The position numbers and the translations under genes are program-made. Below the pieces are notes generated by a model. That model was not told the DNA's origin. It worked only from the letters and a program-made list of their open reading frames with translations, and searched no databases. DNA of 64,000 bases, from NCBI GenBank assembly GCA_963971575.1, contig OZ020619.1:27904800-27968799 (forward strand). Reading direction: 5' to 3'. Source of the stretch: Liopterus haemorrhoidalis (Eukaryota > Arthropoda > Insecta > Coleoptera > Dytiscidae). Of this stretch, positions 52,501 through 63,154 are shown in pieces (positions within the stretch are counted from its first letter, which is position 1; every line of letters starts with the position of its first letter).

Positions 52501-52745
52501 CGGACCTTTTTTTTGTTTTGCTCATCATTTGTATTTTGGTCGTGAGAATCTTTTTTTTTTGCTCATCACTTATATTTTGGAGGTGAGGACCTTTTTTTGT
52601 GTTTTTGCTCATCACTTGGATTTTGAAGGTGAGCACCTTTTTTTGCTCATCACTTAGATTTTGGAGACGAAGGCCTTTTTTTGCTCATCACTTATAATTT
52701 GGAAGTGAAGACCTTTTTTTTGCTCATCACTTATATTTTTTTAGA
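52500..52745 (+). repeat. Minisatellite, TTTTTTTGCTCATCACTT unit
   Basis: Six units of about 38 bp: GACC-T-run-GCTCATCACTTATATTTTGG-AGGTGA. Unit type shared with 45715-45860. Confidence 0.92.
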
Positions 52746-52749
52746 GGTG

Positions 52750-53165
52750 AACCAAATTGAATAAAATATTTAAAATATATAATAATACTGTATTTCCAAT
52801 TTATATTTTTTTCAATCTTAGGGTTTACCTCAATTGAAATCTGGTCACTTTGTGTGTAACTGGACGCAAACTAAATAGTTGGTTAATTATATTTTCCTTA
52901 GTAAAACTATTTTTATACGATGAGCAAAACTATTTATTTTAATTTTATATCAAAAGTAAAATCAGTTTAGATCAAGTGATTAATCATAACAGATGTCGTA
53001 GTTAGTACTAACATAAAACTGACATAAAATGCAAAACGATTAATCTTATATTGCAAAATGATGTTTTATAAATACTGTTCTAATTAGTTTATTGATTTTT
53101 GAACATAAATTTGCATTTCGTAGTACACGAAAAACGTTTCTAAACAACAAATGCATATCTACTTA
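52750..53165. other. AT-rich stretch, no gene
   Basis: Nothing recognised. Confidence 0.4.
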
Positions 53166-53166
53166 T

Positions 53167-54500
53167 ATACAGCCTTGGACAAATGTATGGAGCACCCTAC
53201 GTTTTATTGAATTTTAGGATTATTACAGGAAAAATGGTAAATAAAATAATACATACAGCTTTTAATGACAACTTTAATCAAAATTATTAATATTTTGTGG
53301 TACCTCCTCGTGCTTAAATTACCGCACGTACCCTTTTAGGCATACTGTCCACAAGTTTTTTAAGTACATCGAATTGTACATTGAACCATTCGTCCACAAT
53401 AGTTTTCTTCAATTCTGTTTTTGATTTGCATTTGTAAAGAGACACCTTGTTTATCAGAATCGACCATAAATTTTCCTTAAAATTAGACTTATTTTCTCGA
53501 GAATTCTCGAGAAAAATAATTAATAGAATATATATCTTCTTTTATGTTGAAAATATTGTAGAGGATAAAAACATGTTAAAATTATAGTCAAATTTAAAGT
53601 ACTAACGTATTCATTTAAATAACATTAGAATAAATGGATAACGGGGCTTTAAAAATGATTACGAAAACGGCACGTAGTTGCATATTAATTAAAAATACAT
53701 ATGTATAGAGAAATTTTCCAAAAATTAAGAAATTAATTATAATAATTATTATTATTTTATTTAACTTGTAGTTAATCTTTTACATAACAGTTTTAAACTG
53801 AACAAAAAATTAAATGTAATTGATTATAATAAATAATACACTAAATTAAAATAAATTATTGTAACAATAAATGCTAATCAGCTAAATATTATAAATCACT
53901 TCTTCTCTATTGCCACAGTTGCGTTGCGGGAGAGCGAAGACAAATTTTATCAAAATTAAATTATAATCAGTGACTCACTGAACATTATATATTTTTTTAA
54001 ATAGTTTTTTAAAAGCACAATGCGTTTAACATGGCGTCGAGAAAAAATTACATTTCTCGAGAAATAAAAAATGAGAATTATAACTTTTTCTCGAGAAATT
54101 CTCGAGAAAAAATTCTCAAGAAGAAACACTACCCAGATCATGATGCTACTACCACCAAATTTGACCGTAGGGATGATGCTGTCAGGATGAAAAGCTTCAC
54201 CCGGCCTACGTCTTACAAAGATGGCTCCAGGTTGTCCAAAAAGCTGACCCACAAAAGAAAAAAACAAACCATAATTTCGTAAATTTATAGTAAATTAAAT
54301 TTTATATTGTTAGTGCAATAATTGCTTACAAATTTATTTTTCTATTAAATTCGTAAGTACATTAACCATTACAACGCTTACTTCTATATTGAACTCATCA
54401 GATCAAATGATTTTCGCTCAATTATCAGGTGTCCAATTTAAATTTCTTTTGGCTTACTCAAGGCGAAGATTTTAGTGTCGCTCGGTCAACAGTTGTTTTC
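53167..54500 (-). pseudogene. Tc1-like element, core replaced by CTCGAGAA element
   Basis: The right end looks like CAGCCTTGGACAAATGTATG (53171). Minus-strand transposase pieces are AKRNLNWTPDN and AKIIWSDEFNIE (54380-54460, first catalytic Asp), VRRRPGEAFHPDSIIPTVKF with GGSSIMIWV (54120-54215), then after the foreign segment KENLWSILINKVSLYKCKSK (normally P-I-E-N-L-W) and VLKKLVDSMPKRVRAVI (53320-53490). The second and third acidic residues are lost at the 53492-54118 insertion. Clearly Tc1 type. Upstream, a hAT fragment replaces the DNA-binding domain. Confidence 0.85.
53492..54118. mobile_element. CTCGAGAA palindrome-ended element
   Basis: Both ends carry TTTTCTCGAGAATT(T)CTCGAGAAAAA (left 53492-53516, right 54085-54110). 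AATTTTTTCTCGAGAAAT-type motifs occur again at 54040-54063. Inserted in or replacing the core of the Tc1-like element. No duplication confirmed and no coding sequence. Confidence 0.7.
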
Positions 54501-54544
54501 GACGAGCTCTTCTTCCATGCAAATTAGATTCCAACCATGGGCTT

Positions 54545-54955
54545 GACTATGTCTAACATATTGATGAAAAGGCTTGACTTCTCCTACAAGATTCATGTGC
54601 ACATCTTCAGGATATGTTTGGCATAAAGCACTAACTCCTTCACGAATCTCTTCTTCTGTAGCTTCTAATTTTGTTAAGAATGAAAACTTTTTGCAGCATC
54701 ATTGTATACTGAGGCCCTCTGTGCCGGACTTGACTCTAATGCATCCATCACAGGTATAAATGTTTTGATTCTGAACTTGTCTCTTGGCTCAAGGTTCTCT
54801 AAAGCATCATCTTCATCATCATTGATATGCCTTCTTCTATATCTGCTTTTCTTGTAATCAACATCAGATAAGTTTTCCTTTGCTTCTTCTTCAAAATGAT
54901 CGAAATGATCCCTGGAACCTTTAACAAAATCCGATAGTGAAGCATACAATTTCCT
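54545..54955 (-). pseudogene. hAT transposase fragment (ZMYM1-like)
   Basis: Minus frame 54674-54949 reads SLSDFVKGSRDHFDHFEEEA, DKFRIKTFIPVMDALESSPA and QRASVYNDAAKSF; a shifted frame continues KLEATEEEIREGVSALCQTY, EDVHMNLVGEVKPFHQY. The K-F-R-x-x-T-F-x-P-x-x-D pattern and the following helix region match the catalytic-domain middle of ZMYM1-like hAT transposases. An acidic insert (NDDEDDALENLE) is a normal feature of the group. No ends. Confidence 0.75.
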
Positions 54956-54959
54956 ACAT

Positions 54960-55310
54960 ATAGAAAATAGGTTCTCTATTTTTTATATTTTTTTAAAATT
55001 AAAATACGATCGCAGAAAAAAAATTTTATCAAGTTTTTTTTTACCAAAATATTGTAAAAAAAAAAAATAAATGCGCTACTTACGTAATTAAACTTACCTG
55101 AAATGTAACTCCAGTAAGGACACAAAAATGAACACTTTCCAAAATAATGTTAACAATCAAATTATCAAAGAAACACACTGCAAATACTAAATAAAAGGTC
55201 AGATATATTATATCGTCCGCCGGCTCACTCGAACTATAAAAGGTCACCGCATGCTCGAGTGTAGCGGAGCAACACAGGAGAATCCCCGTTTTTATAGTAA
55301 AATAAATCAT
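54960..55310. other. No recognised gene
   Basis: The minus frame at 55080-55382 runs into the Tigger-like element and is not a recognisable protein. Confidence 0.4.
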
Positions 55311-55314
55311 ATAC

Positions 55315-56223
55315 AGTCGATTTCGCTTAATCGGGACACATCGGGACTGGAACATTTTGTCCCGATTAAGCGGCTGGTCCAATTATTCGAATTTAAACAA
55401 AAATTATAGGATCAGTGTTTTTTAATATTTTATTTGATAAATTGCACAAAACTATACGTATTCATACATATTAAACATTATATACGTACCACATAATAAA
55501 AAATAATATAAATTCTGAAACAATAAATTACATAATAAATTCCGAAAGAAAAATAATGTTCAAACATAAATTAGATTATGTATTCTGCAAGAATTCCTCC
55601 AAAGTAGTTCACCTTTTGTTTTTGCGGGATTGTAATTGTACAAAATCAGCGCAAATATTTAAAGCTGACATGGGATCCCCGTCATTTCCATCTTGCATAA
55701 AAGAACGCTGTAATCTATCAATATATAGTTTTGCCTCACGGTTAGTTACGGGCACAGGAAGATCATCATCACTGTCATCGGGTTCCTCCAAATTTTGGCT
55801 TTTTGATTTAATAATCGACAATTGCATCCTCACAATCTTCATTCTTGTCATATCATGGTAAATTGATACCTATTTACCATGATTGTCGAAAATTCAAGAC
55901 AATTACCAAATTATGAAATTATTTTTTTTAATTCGCTGTTATGCTCTGGAACCTCTATAGATTTTAAACTGCTACAACCAAAACAATTTTGTATTGTGCT
56001 GGTTTTTACAGCATGTCAACTGTCAGCTAGGCAAAGGCCACAGGCATTTTTTCCCCGGCGCCACGGGAATTCGCACGATTATTGTCCTGATTAACGGAAT
56101 ATTGTCCCGAAAAAGCGAAGTAAATTTGTGTTATTTCGTCGGTTTTGTTTCCGTTCTTTAGGATTTGTCCCTAATAATCGGCTGTCCCGATTAACCGGTG
56201 TCCTGATTAAGTGGAATCGACTG
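55315..56223 (-). mobile_element. Tigger/pogo element, internally deleted
   Basis: Ends CAGTCGATTTCGCTTAATCG and inverse CAGTCGATTCCACTTAATCA, flanked by TA (55313-55314, 56224-56225). TTAATCGGGAC / GTCCCGATTA motifs recur inside both ends. At 909 bp most of the transposase is gone. Confidence 0.93.
55609..55851 (-). pseudogene. Tigger/pogo transposase C-terminus
   Basis: The frame reads EEPDDSDDDLPVPVTNREAK, LYIDRLQRSFMQDGNDGDPM, SALNICADFVQLQSRKNKR. The acidic stretch followed by A-x-x-x-I-x-x-L-x-x-F and the Q-x-x-x-x-x-K-K/R end is the C-terminal tail of Tigger transposases. The DDE core and CENP-B-like DNA-binding domain are missing. It ends within 300 bp of the element's right end on its own strand, as expected. 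Confidence 0.85.
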
Positions 56224-56225
56224 TA

Positions 56226-56548
56226 CTTTAAACGTTCCATTTCTATTATAAAATAATAATGAAATAATTTTAATGCACAATAGCGCTTTGTTCTTTGAAA
56301 TGTCGCGCTAAAAAACGACGACCCGGATGTGCGACATTGGGACAAATAATGCTGCAGTATATTTAAGTATATATGACAATTGCACAATCGGACAAAGTGT
56401 TGCGAGTTTGTCAACGTAAGTTTTGAACTACTTCTGATGTGTTGTTAAACATTATTCAATTGTGCCGACTATGGTCTTTAATTACTGCCAACAATTACAC
56501 AAATGAATAATGTTTCCAAAACAATTGAGGTAGGACTTAACGTCATAG
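56226..56548. other. No recognised gene
   Basis: Nothing recognised besides AT-rich sequence. Confidence 0.35.
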
Positions 56549-56930
56549 TGTCCTGGTTAACAGTTATAAAATGGTCTTAGGGAATAGAGTAGTCAATTAT
56601 TCATTGAGTCAGTCAGTGATTCATCGAATCAGTTAGTTATTCATTCGACCATTTTTTGGGAGCACGCTACCCGAGGACCAGCCCAGCTGTCAAGTCACCA
56701 ACCCGAGATGTAAGTGCCGTCTACAGGGCTTCTCCACGTGTCCGCCTCGTGCGGATACATGGTGTGGTTCGACCGATCCTGGAGAAGCCGGGGCAAGAAC
56801 GGGACTGACATCAGCCGCTACCAGTCAACACAGCAGCCATTCTGACAATTAATTGCATTGTATTGTAAAATTATTATAATATAATAAATTTTGTAGAAAA
56901 GATGTCCGTTCTTAAATCCACCCCGTGACA
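56549..56930 (+). mobile_element. Possible solo LTR
   Basis: Starts TGTCCTGG and ends CCCCGTGACA (TG...CA). A TATAAAA box (56571) and an AATAAA signal (56883) are placed as in an LTR promoter and polyadenylation signal, and the GC-richer centre resembles R/U5-type sequence. The flanks ATAG and ATAT agree at only 3 of 4 bases. No internal retroviral-type genes nearby. Confidence 0.4.
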
Positions 56931-57395
56931 ATATACATCATTAAAGAATATGCAGGAAGAGGGCGTGTGGAAGCAGGAACAAGTCGGTGCAGTCTATATT
57001 ACCCGAAAACAGATCGGATATCTGGTGGATGAAAGCAGTACCTAGGGAGAAGAGAAGCAACATGATCCATGATGTTAGTAACTATTCAATGTATTTTAGA
57101 CTGAAAGGTCATAAATAAATGTATTACTAACTAAATATTACTGGGATGAATTTAACAAAGTTTAAATCTATGTATATTAAAGTTAACGTATGCAAAAATA
57201 CATAAACATTATCTGTTTTTTATCGGCGAAACATTCCATAAGAAAAACATACAAAACTTAAAAGGAATTTGACAAGAGAATAACTCTAAGTAATCCAAAT
57301 AATGTAGAGAAAATAATGAAACATTGATTTAAATATAAGAACTTTTAAGTTTAAAAAATTTTAGTTTATGAAAATTGTGTGGTGTTACGGTAAAT
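56931..57395. other. AT-rich stretch, no gene
   Basis: Nothing recognised. Confidence 0.4.
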
Positions 57396-57509
57396 ACAAG
57401 GTGTCTCAAAAGAAATTTTATATTTAGTGGATCGATTAAAAAAAAAGTAAGCCGTATATAGAAAAAATGTTTATTAATTATTAAAATACACTTTTTGGGG
57501 ATTTATTTC

Positions 57510-57558
57510 TTAAAAATAATATCGTCTAAATGTAGACCCTCGCGTTCTCGGCACTCAT

Positions 57559-57592
<34 letters not shown>

Positions 57593-58235
57593 ATTTATCG
57601 AACAGTAAAATTACTTATGACGTCTCGGCAGGTGGACTCAGGGATGGCTGCCATTTCGTGACGGATATTTTCTTTCAAATGCGCCAGTGAAGTCGGTTTA
57701 TTGACGTAAACTTTAGATTTAAGATAACCCCAGAGGAAAAAGTCCATAGGGGTTAAATCTGGACTGCGTGGAGGCTAATTTATGTCACCTCTCCGGGAGA
57801 TCAATTTGCCTGAGAATTAAGCCTCTGACTGGCATCTTGGGGCTTTAATTCTTGCACCAATTGAATTTTGTAGGGGTGCAGCTTTAGGTCTTTGTGCATA
57901 ATGCGATGTAATGATGATCTATGCACATTTAAAGCACTTGCGCGCTTCCGAATTGAAAGGTTCGGGTCGTCATGAACAGACTGATTAACATTCTCCACGT
58001 TTTCTACCGTTCTTGATGACCTAGGTCGCCCGGATTTTGATTTATCCAGCGTTGTACCAGTCTCTTCAAACTTTTTAACCCAATGTCGAATGAGAGGAAT
58101 GCTTGGCGCATCATTTAAGTGGCGAAAACCTCGAATACTGCAGAATTTTCTACGCGCTACAGTCGCCGAATCACCGTTTTTGTAAAACTCTCGCACGCAT
58201 AACGCGCGGTCTGCTCCCGAGAAACGCTCCATAGC
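57510..58235 (-). pseudogene. Mariner-like transposase, deleted
   Basis: The N-terminal half is open (MERFSGADRALCVREFYKNG ... LVQELKPQDASQRLN) and then jumps over the first two catalytic Asp into the region after SGKLISR-; an in-frame stop follows at once. The C-terminal part is further split by the AAT insertion. DNA-binding domains are intact, so the product could still bind ends. Confidence 0.93.
57556..57597. repeat. (AAT)n insertion with 6-bp duplication
   Basis: Compared with copies 1 and 2 (CACTCATTTAATCGAAC), this copy has CATTTA, 30 bp of pure AAT repeat, CATTTA again, then TCGAAC. It looks like a retrotransposon insertion consisting only of tail. Confidence 0.9.
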
Positions 58236-58637
58236 GACTAAATTCCCAAGAGCCAGGCTACCGATTGACATAACTCCCGCGCCCCTCGGATACGTTGCGT
58301 TCACGCAGTAAGCTAAATAAATATAAAATTTCTTTTGAGACACCTTTTATTAAATGTAATAAGGTTTACTAATTTTGTATCCAAAATATTGGATTGTGAG
58401 GTCATTAATTCCTAAGCGTTACATAACAGTAAACAATGAGTTTAAAAATATTAAAACTGTATTCCAATTCACATCTGAAAGTTGCAACTCTACAAAGAAC
58501 CAATTTGATTACTTCGTTGACCCGAACTCACCCGAGAAACAACGATAATCCGTTGCGAACTTCATATTTATTGTTAACTCATTGGCGTGTAGAGAAAAAC
58601 CGTGTTAATTTAATAATTAATTGGTATAAGGTAATAA

Positions 58638-58710
58638 AAATTGAAGTGAAGTGTGAATTTTCACACAGTTCAGGGTTTCGCAGATATTTAATAGGTGTAA
58701 GAAGCCTACA
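58638..58710 (-). mobile_element. GT-1 terminal fragment, copy F
   Basis: AATTGAAGTGAAGTGTGAAT, TTCACACAGTTCAGGGTTTC, GCAGATATTTAATAG matches the hairpin end of copies D and E for about 65 bp, then the similarity ends. Confidence 0.85.
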
Positions 58711-58732
58711 TAATACTGGATGTCTAGGTATA

Positions 58733-60212
58733 CGAGCCCTGTCCACTATCAGTTGGCCCAGCTACGAAATTTTTACTTATTGGTGTTCAATTAACTGAAT
58801 GCGAATAGCTTATGAAATCTAGATAATATTTTTTTTTCAATTAAACATTTTAGAGATTTACGATTAATATTTACAACTATTAAAGTAAATTAATAAGAAA
58901 AAACAAATATTTCCATTGGAAAGCCATTAACTTGGAAACCTATTTCAGAAGTTACAACTGCGTAACGTCACCTTTCATTTTTATAACGGCATTAATTCTT
59001 CTAGAGTAAAATTATCCTATATTTCTTGAAGCTTTAGTCTTAATTCTGGAATTGTTCTAGCCGGTGTTATACGCAATCGTTTTTTCATTTCGTGCCAAAG
59101 TGTCTCGATTGGGGATAAGTCTGGGCTACTTGAAACCCACTATAAAAGTGGAATACAATGATCACGGAACCATTTCAAAGATTTTTTTCACGGATGGCAA
59201 GCGGCTCCATCTTGTTGAAAAATAAAATCCTCCCTAGAGATTAATGCATGTTCCATAGTTGGCAACAGAGACTCCTCTAAAATACTTATATATTTGGCTG
59301 TGTTAATAATGCCATCGATAAAGTGAAGTTTTCCTACACCTCTTACAGACATTGAACCGCACACCACGACAGATGCTGGAAATTTCACCTTCCTTTTCAA
59401 GCAATCGGGATGATATGCTTCATGTTTCTGACGAACAACTCTGCTCCCCTACATAGGTTGTCCCCTACACAGACTTAAAACCTACACTCATCGCTCCATT
59501 GCACGCTGTTCCACTTTTCACAATTCCATATTTTATGTTCTCTTGCCCATTTCAACCTGTTTTTCTTTTGATTAGACGTCAACAATGGTTTTTCCTTGGC
59601 CTAAGAAAGTTTTATAAATTTCTGTAAATATACATTTAAGAGTCTGATTAAAAAAATATTACCTTATAGGTTCCAAATCCTAATTCTTTAGCTTCCTTAT
59701 GACATGTAGACCTTGAAACATGTCTTCCAACAACATCGCTCCACAGTACACTCTATTGACTGTAGTTAGCACGTCTGTTATCCTTAATAATTCTTTTCAA
59801 TGCACGTTTGTCATTGTCCGTCAGTAAGTTCACAATGATTAACCGAATTGTTTCATCAATAGCTTTGCCTCTGCCCATGTTTTAAAATTATTTAGACTTA
59901 ACACTTTTAATACATCACAGTCAATAAACAAACTTTGTTTTCCAACGCCTACTACGCATAGCTACCGCAAAAACCCAGTTATTTTATATACAGTACAAGA
60001 ATGCATGATCTCAAAAAATACGTTTGTTTTACGAATATTATTTTTATAATCACAAATTAAATATTACGGAATAAATTTTGACTCCTTTGCTTCTAATATG
60101 ATTATATTGTCAAAAAATGTACAAAGCAGCATTTACTTTTACTTATTATTTAATAATTTCTAAAGAAACTGAAAATTTCATATCTGGGCCAACTGGAAGT
60201 GGACACGGCTCG
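58733..60212 (-). mobile_element. Tc1-like element, full length, decayed
   Basis: Ends CGAGCCCTGTCCACTATCAG and inverse CGAGCCGTGTCCACTTCCAG, with GTTGGCCCAG following in both, flanked by TA (58731-58732, 60213-60214). 1480 bp is the normal size for Tc1-type elements. Confidence 0.93.
58965..59882 (-). pseudogene. Tc1-like transposase with apparent intron
   Basis: Minus-strand order: MGRGKAIDETIRLIIVNLLT from about 59880 (helix-turn-helix), VVGRHVSRSTCHKEAKELGF GTYK, then GTAATATTTTTTTAATC... to ...TTTCTTAG (about 59600-59668), which looks like a 70-bp intron. After it come AKEKPLLTSNQKKNRLKWAR, WNSVQWSDECRF (first catalytic Asp), KRKVKFPASVVVCGSMSVRG, EDFIFQQDGAACHP (second Asp), SSPDLSPIETLWHEMKKRLR (D and E of the third motif) and the tail. 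Stops at about 59750, 59440 and 59190 and frameshifts inactivate it. Confidence 0.85.
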
Positions 60213-60782
60213 TATTTATCACATCAGAATCAACAGTTTTTTGATAATCACTTTTATTCGTCAGTTGAGAACTAAGAACTTAATCTTATCTTTAAGCTCA
60301 AATAATCGCTCAGTTACATTTCCTTTTGAAAGCCATGGAACATTTGTGTGGAAAAGAAGTAAATGATGGTTCGAAGCCATGTCAATACATAACTGCTTGA
60401 AAAGTCGTAAATTGAGAGCTCCTCATTTGAAAAAATTCACAATTCGAATTTTTTGATCCAAAACTTTCCTAATGAAGCTGGAAGTGTTTTTGAGGCCAGT
60501 GCCTAACGATGGATCATACAATGAATGCTTTTCACTTCACACTGCTCGCTGTTTCACACTAACTTGAAATCCAGATTTTGTCCCTAACATAGATGGCGCT
60601 CCATCTTTGCAGCACCCACACACATTATCCCACAAAAGGTTTTCTGATTCAAAGAAAGATGAAACTTTTTCCAAAATATCTGAGGTTCTGGTAGTTGTTT
60701 CAACAGGTGAACAAAACTTTACTCTTTAATGAAGCTGCGTGAACATATCTCGCAAACACCAACAACTGAGAACAGGATGCTA

Positions 60783-61952
60783 TAGTCGGATTGCTGATAG
60801 GTGACTGTTCGTTGCTACAAGTATCGATATACAATACTATATGCTTTCTCTGTCTATATCATTATAATTATTTGCATACCCATAGTAACATATAGTGACG
60901 CAAGTTGACAACTAACCTTCCAAATTATTTTACAACAAACAAAGCATTAGAAAGAAACGGCATGATTCGTAGATATCTTTACTAATTTGAGCATGAAAAT
61001 AAATTTACAGCAGTACTCAAACAAACAAAATTATTAATTTTAAGGTAATAATTATAAATAAGGAAAAACTTATACTCATACGTAAATTTTGGATTATAAT
61101 TTGTTGTTTAATTAAATAAATTTTTTATGTTTCCCCTAAGTACAAAGTAATAAAATATTAAGTAAAAATATATTTATTCATATAATATATTGGTACAAGT
61201 TGTATTTAAATGTTTATTTTTATTTAAAAAAAATTAGTCACTGTAATGCATGATATCGTCGTCATCTGAACTATCGCTGTCATTTCTTGTATTTATTATT
61301 ATTGGATTAATATCATCAACAATCCTTTCCCTTTCCCACCATTCATTTATTAAATTTTCGATTTTTTTAACAGATTTTGCCCAAGTTTCAGAACTAATTT
61401 GATCACAGGCTACTTGCCACATTTTCAAAACTTCGTTATCACTATATCCGTTTTGACCAATATGTCTATCATAATAATTTTTTGTTATACCCCAAATTAG
61501 TTCAATGGTGTTAAACTGGCAGTGATATTAAGTCATCTTAGTACCATACGTTTGTACCAATGTATCAATAAAATAAACTGGTTCAGATTTTAATTTCCTT
61601 CGTTTTCTCGTGATTTTGTTAGTGAGAAGTTCAGATTTATTACATTTTATAATTCTACGAATTGTTGATTCCGAAATCTTTAAGGCAGCTGCTACTCTTT
61701 GACGGACACAAGATAGAGAAATAAGTGGTCCATTGTTCTCTTTTCGGATTTAAAATATTCCAGCAGATTTAAAATTAAAGTTTGTAAATTTAATAATTGG
61801 CCGCAAGATCTATTAATTTATTACCAGACACTGACAGCTAAGACAAATAACAAAAAACATTTTTAAAATCGCTGAAAAATGGTAACTAGATTATTATATA
61901 AATGCATTACTTGATACATACATGTAACAGTCACCTATCAGCAATCCTACTG
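60783..61952 (-). mobile_element. IS630/Tc1-related DDE element inserted in hAT
   Basis: Ends TAGTCGGATTGCTGATAGG and inverse CAGTAGGATTGCTGATAGG then TGACTGTT, flanked by TA (60781-60782, 61953-61954). Removing it restores the hAT frame D-E-S-T-D-V-A-S-C-S-Q exactly. Same broad transposase type as 20200-21330. Confidence 0.95.
61234..61740 (-). pseudogene. DDE transposase remnants (N-terminal HTH and C-terminus)
   Basis: The minus strand reads GPLISLSCVRQRVAAALKIS, ESTIRRIIKCNKSEL (helix-turn-helix), ITRKRRKLKSEP, then directly QFNTIELIWGITKNYYDRHI (the region after the third catalytic motif, normally P-I-E-L-I-W) and MKMWQVACDQISSETWAKSV up to the acidic end NDSDSSDDDDIMHYSD. The catalytic first and second Asp region has been deleted. 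Confidence 0.85.
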
Positions 61953-62183
61953 TACATCAGTTGATTCATCAAGCTAAATTGAAAATAAGCCAAATGCTAC
62001 AGATTTGGTCTACTGCAAAACTTGATCCTTGATGTCAATGACCATTTCACTAATTCTTCTTTAGACGTACATACATGATTCGTTTTCACAAAACTACTGA
62101 AATTTGTATGCAGATTAATTACCCCCTTGAAATCCTAAAAATCCCCCCAGGGGAGAATTACACCCCGGTTGAGAACCCCTGAC

Positions 62184-63140
62184 ACAGATATATCGTAACG
62201 TGTGTAGCAAGCTTAAAACAAGCATTTGTTATGATTACTTGTATACCCAAAATTACTCTGACATTTATAACCTACATTTGTATACTGACTTATAACAGTA
62301 TAAAATGACCATTTTAATTTATTTAAATTTATTTAGCAAAATTCTTTGATGTCTGTATAACCCATTTTAACATTAATAAAAAATGTGTTAAATTTTTGCA
62401 CATATAAACATTTATCTAATACTTTGACGTCAGTTCAATCCTTTATTAATAAAAGTAAACCAAAAACTGGTTATTTATGATTGTAAATGTAAACGGTGCA
62501 AATATAAATAAAACGTTAATTATTTTATTTATGAATCATAAATGTATCAACAACTAAGTATTTAGTTTGTGGCTTGAATAATGATCCCACAAAAAAAATA
62601 AATACATGGCAAATATAACGGCAAAAATCAGTGAATTTATCTATTGATAAATAACAAAACTAATTATATCACAAATATACGAAACAATAGAGTCGAAAGA
62701 CAAAGACAGTACCATCACCACAAAACACACCCGCGCGCTCTCTTTGTTTAATGTAACGCCGCTTAACTTCGCACTTTTCTCGGCCACGGTTCAAGGCGTT
62801 AAACCGTTTACAGACAGTGTGTCAACGTTCGCCAACACTGGTACTGTGTCTGGCCGTTAAATGTAGCTCTGACGGACACTTTTACTTGCGTACCATACAG
62901 ACGATGTGTCGATGAAGCGTCAGTGCTGGCCAAGTACAAAAATAGGGAACACGGGCCAACGTTTGTAAAATGTCATTTGACAGTAAAAGTGAGGTTATGG
63001 TCGTAGCTTCGATCTTGCTTTTGATATTTAAATTAGATTAAAACTATAAAAAATTACTTTTTACTTTAAGTTTTTTTTTACTCCTCTTTTTATTTACAAT
63101 CTGTTACATAGTAACAATAAGTAAATAGTTTATACATACA
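62184..63140. other. No recognised gene
   Basis: 62184-62690 is AT-rich. 62700-62980 is GC-richer (GTGCTGGCCAAGTA, AACACGGGCCAACG) and may belong to a repeat related in style to the foldback at 6840, but no match could be aligned. Confidence 0.35.
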
Positions 63141-63154
63141 CATACAGCTTGAAT

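Larger units (their letters stand above)
57397..58347 (-). mobile_element. Mariner-like element, copy 3, internally deleted
   Basis: Left end CAAGGTGTCTCAAAAGAAAT after TA (57395-57396); right end reads AAAGGTGTCTCAAAAGAAAT in reverse, with TA at 58348-58349. About 390 bp are missing relative to copy 2 (junction near 57816), and a 30-bp AAT tract with a duplicated CATTTA is inserted at 57562-57591. Confidence 0.95.
60220..62183 (-). pseudogene. hAT transposase (ZBED5/Charlie-like), split by DDE element
   Basis: The 5' end on the minus strand is CAGGGGTTCTCAACCGGGGT (62164-62183), a Charlie-type hAT end. Coding pieces: EMVIDIKDQVLQ, LFSI-LDESTDV (hAT D-E-S-T-D catalytic motif), then across the insertion ASCSQLLVFARYVHAASLKS, TTTRTSDILEKVSSFFESEN, LLWDNVCGCCKDGAPSMLGT (second catalytic region C-x-D-G-A-x-x-M-x-G) and FHTNVPWLSKGNVTERLFEL. 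Several stops. The 3' end was not found. Confidence 0.85.

Noticed and set aside
56549..56930. Endogenous retrovirus
   Set aside because: Only a possible solo LTR; no gag, pol or env-type coding sequence anywhere in the window.
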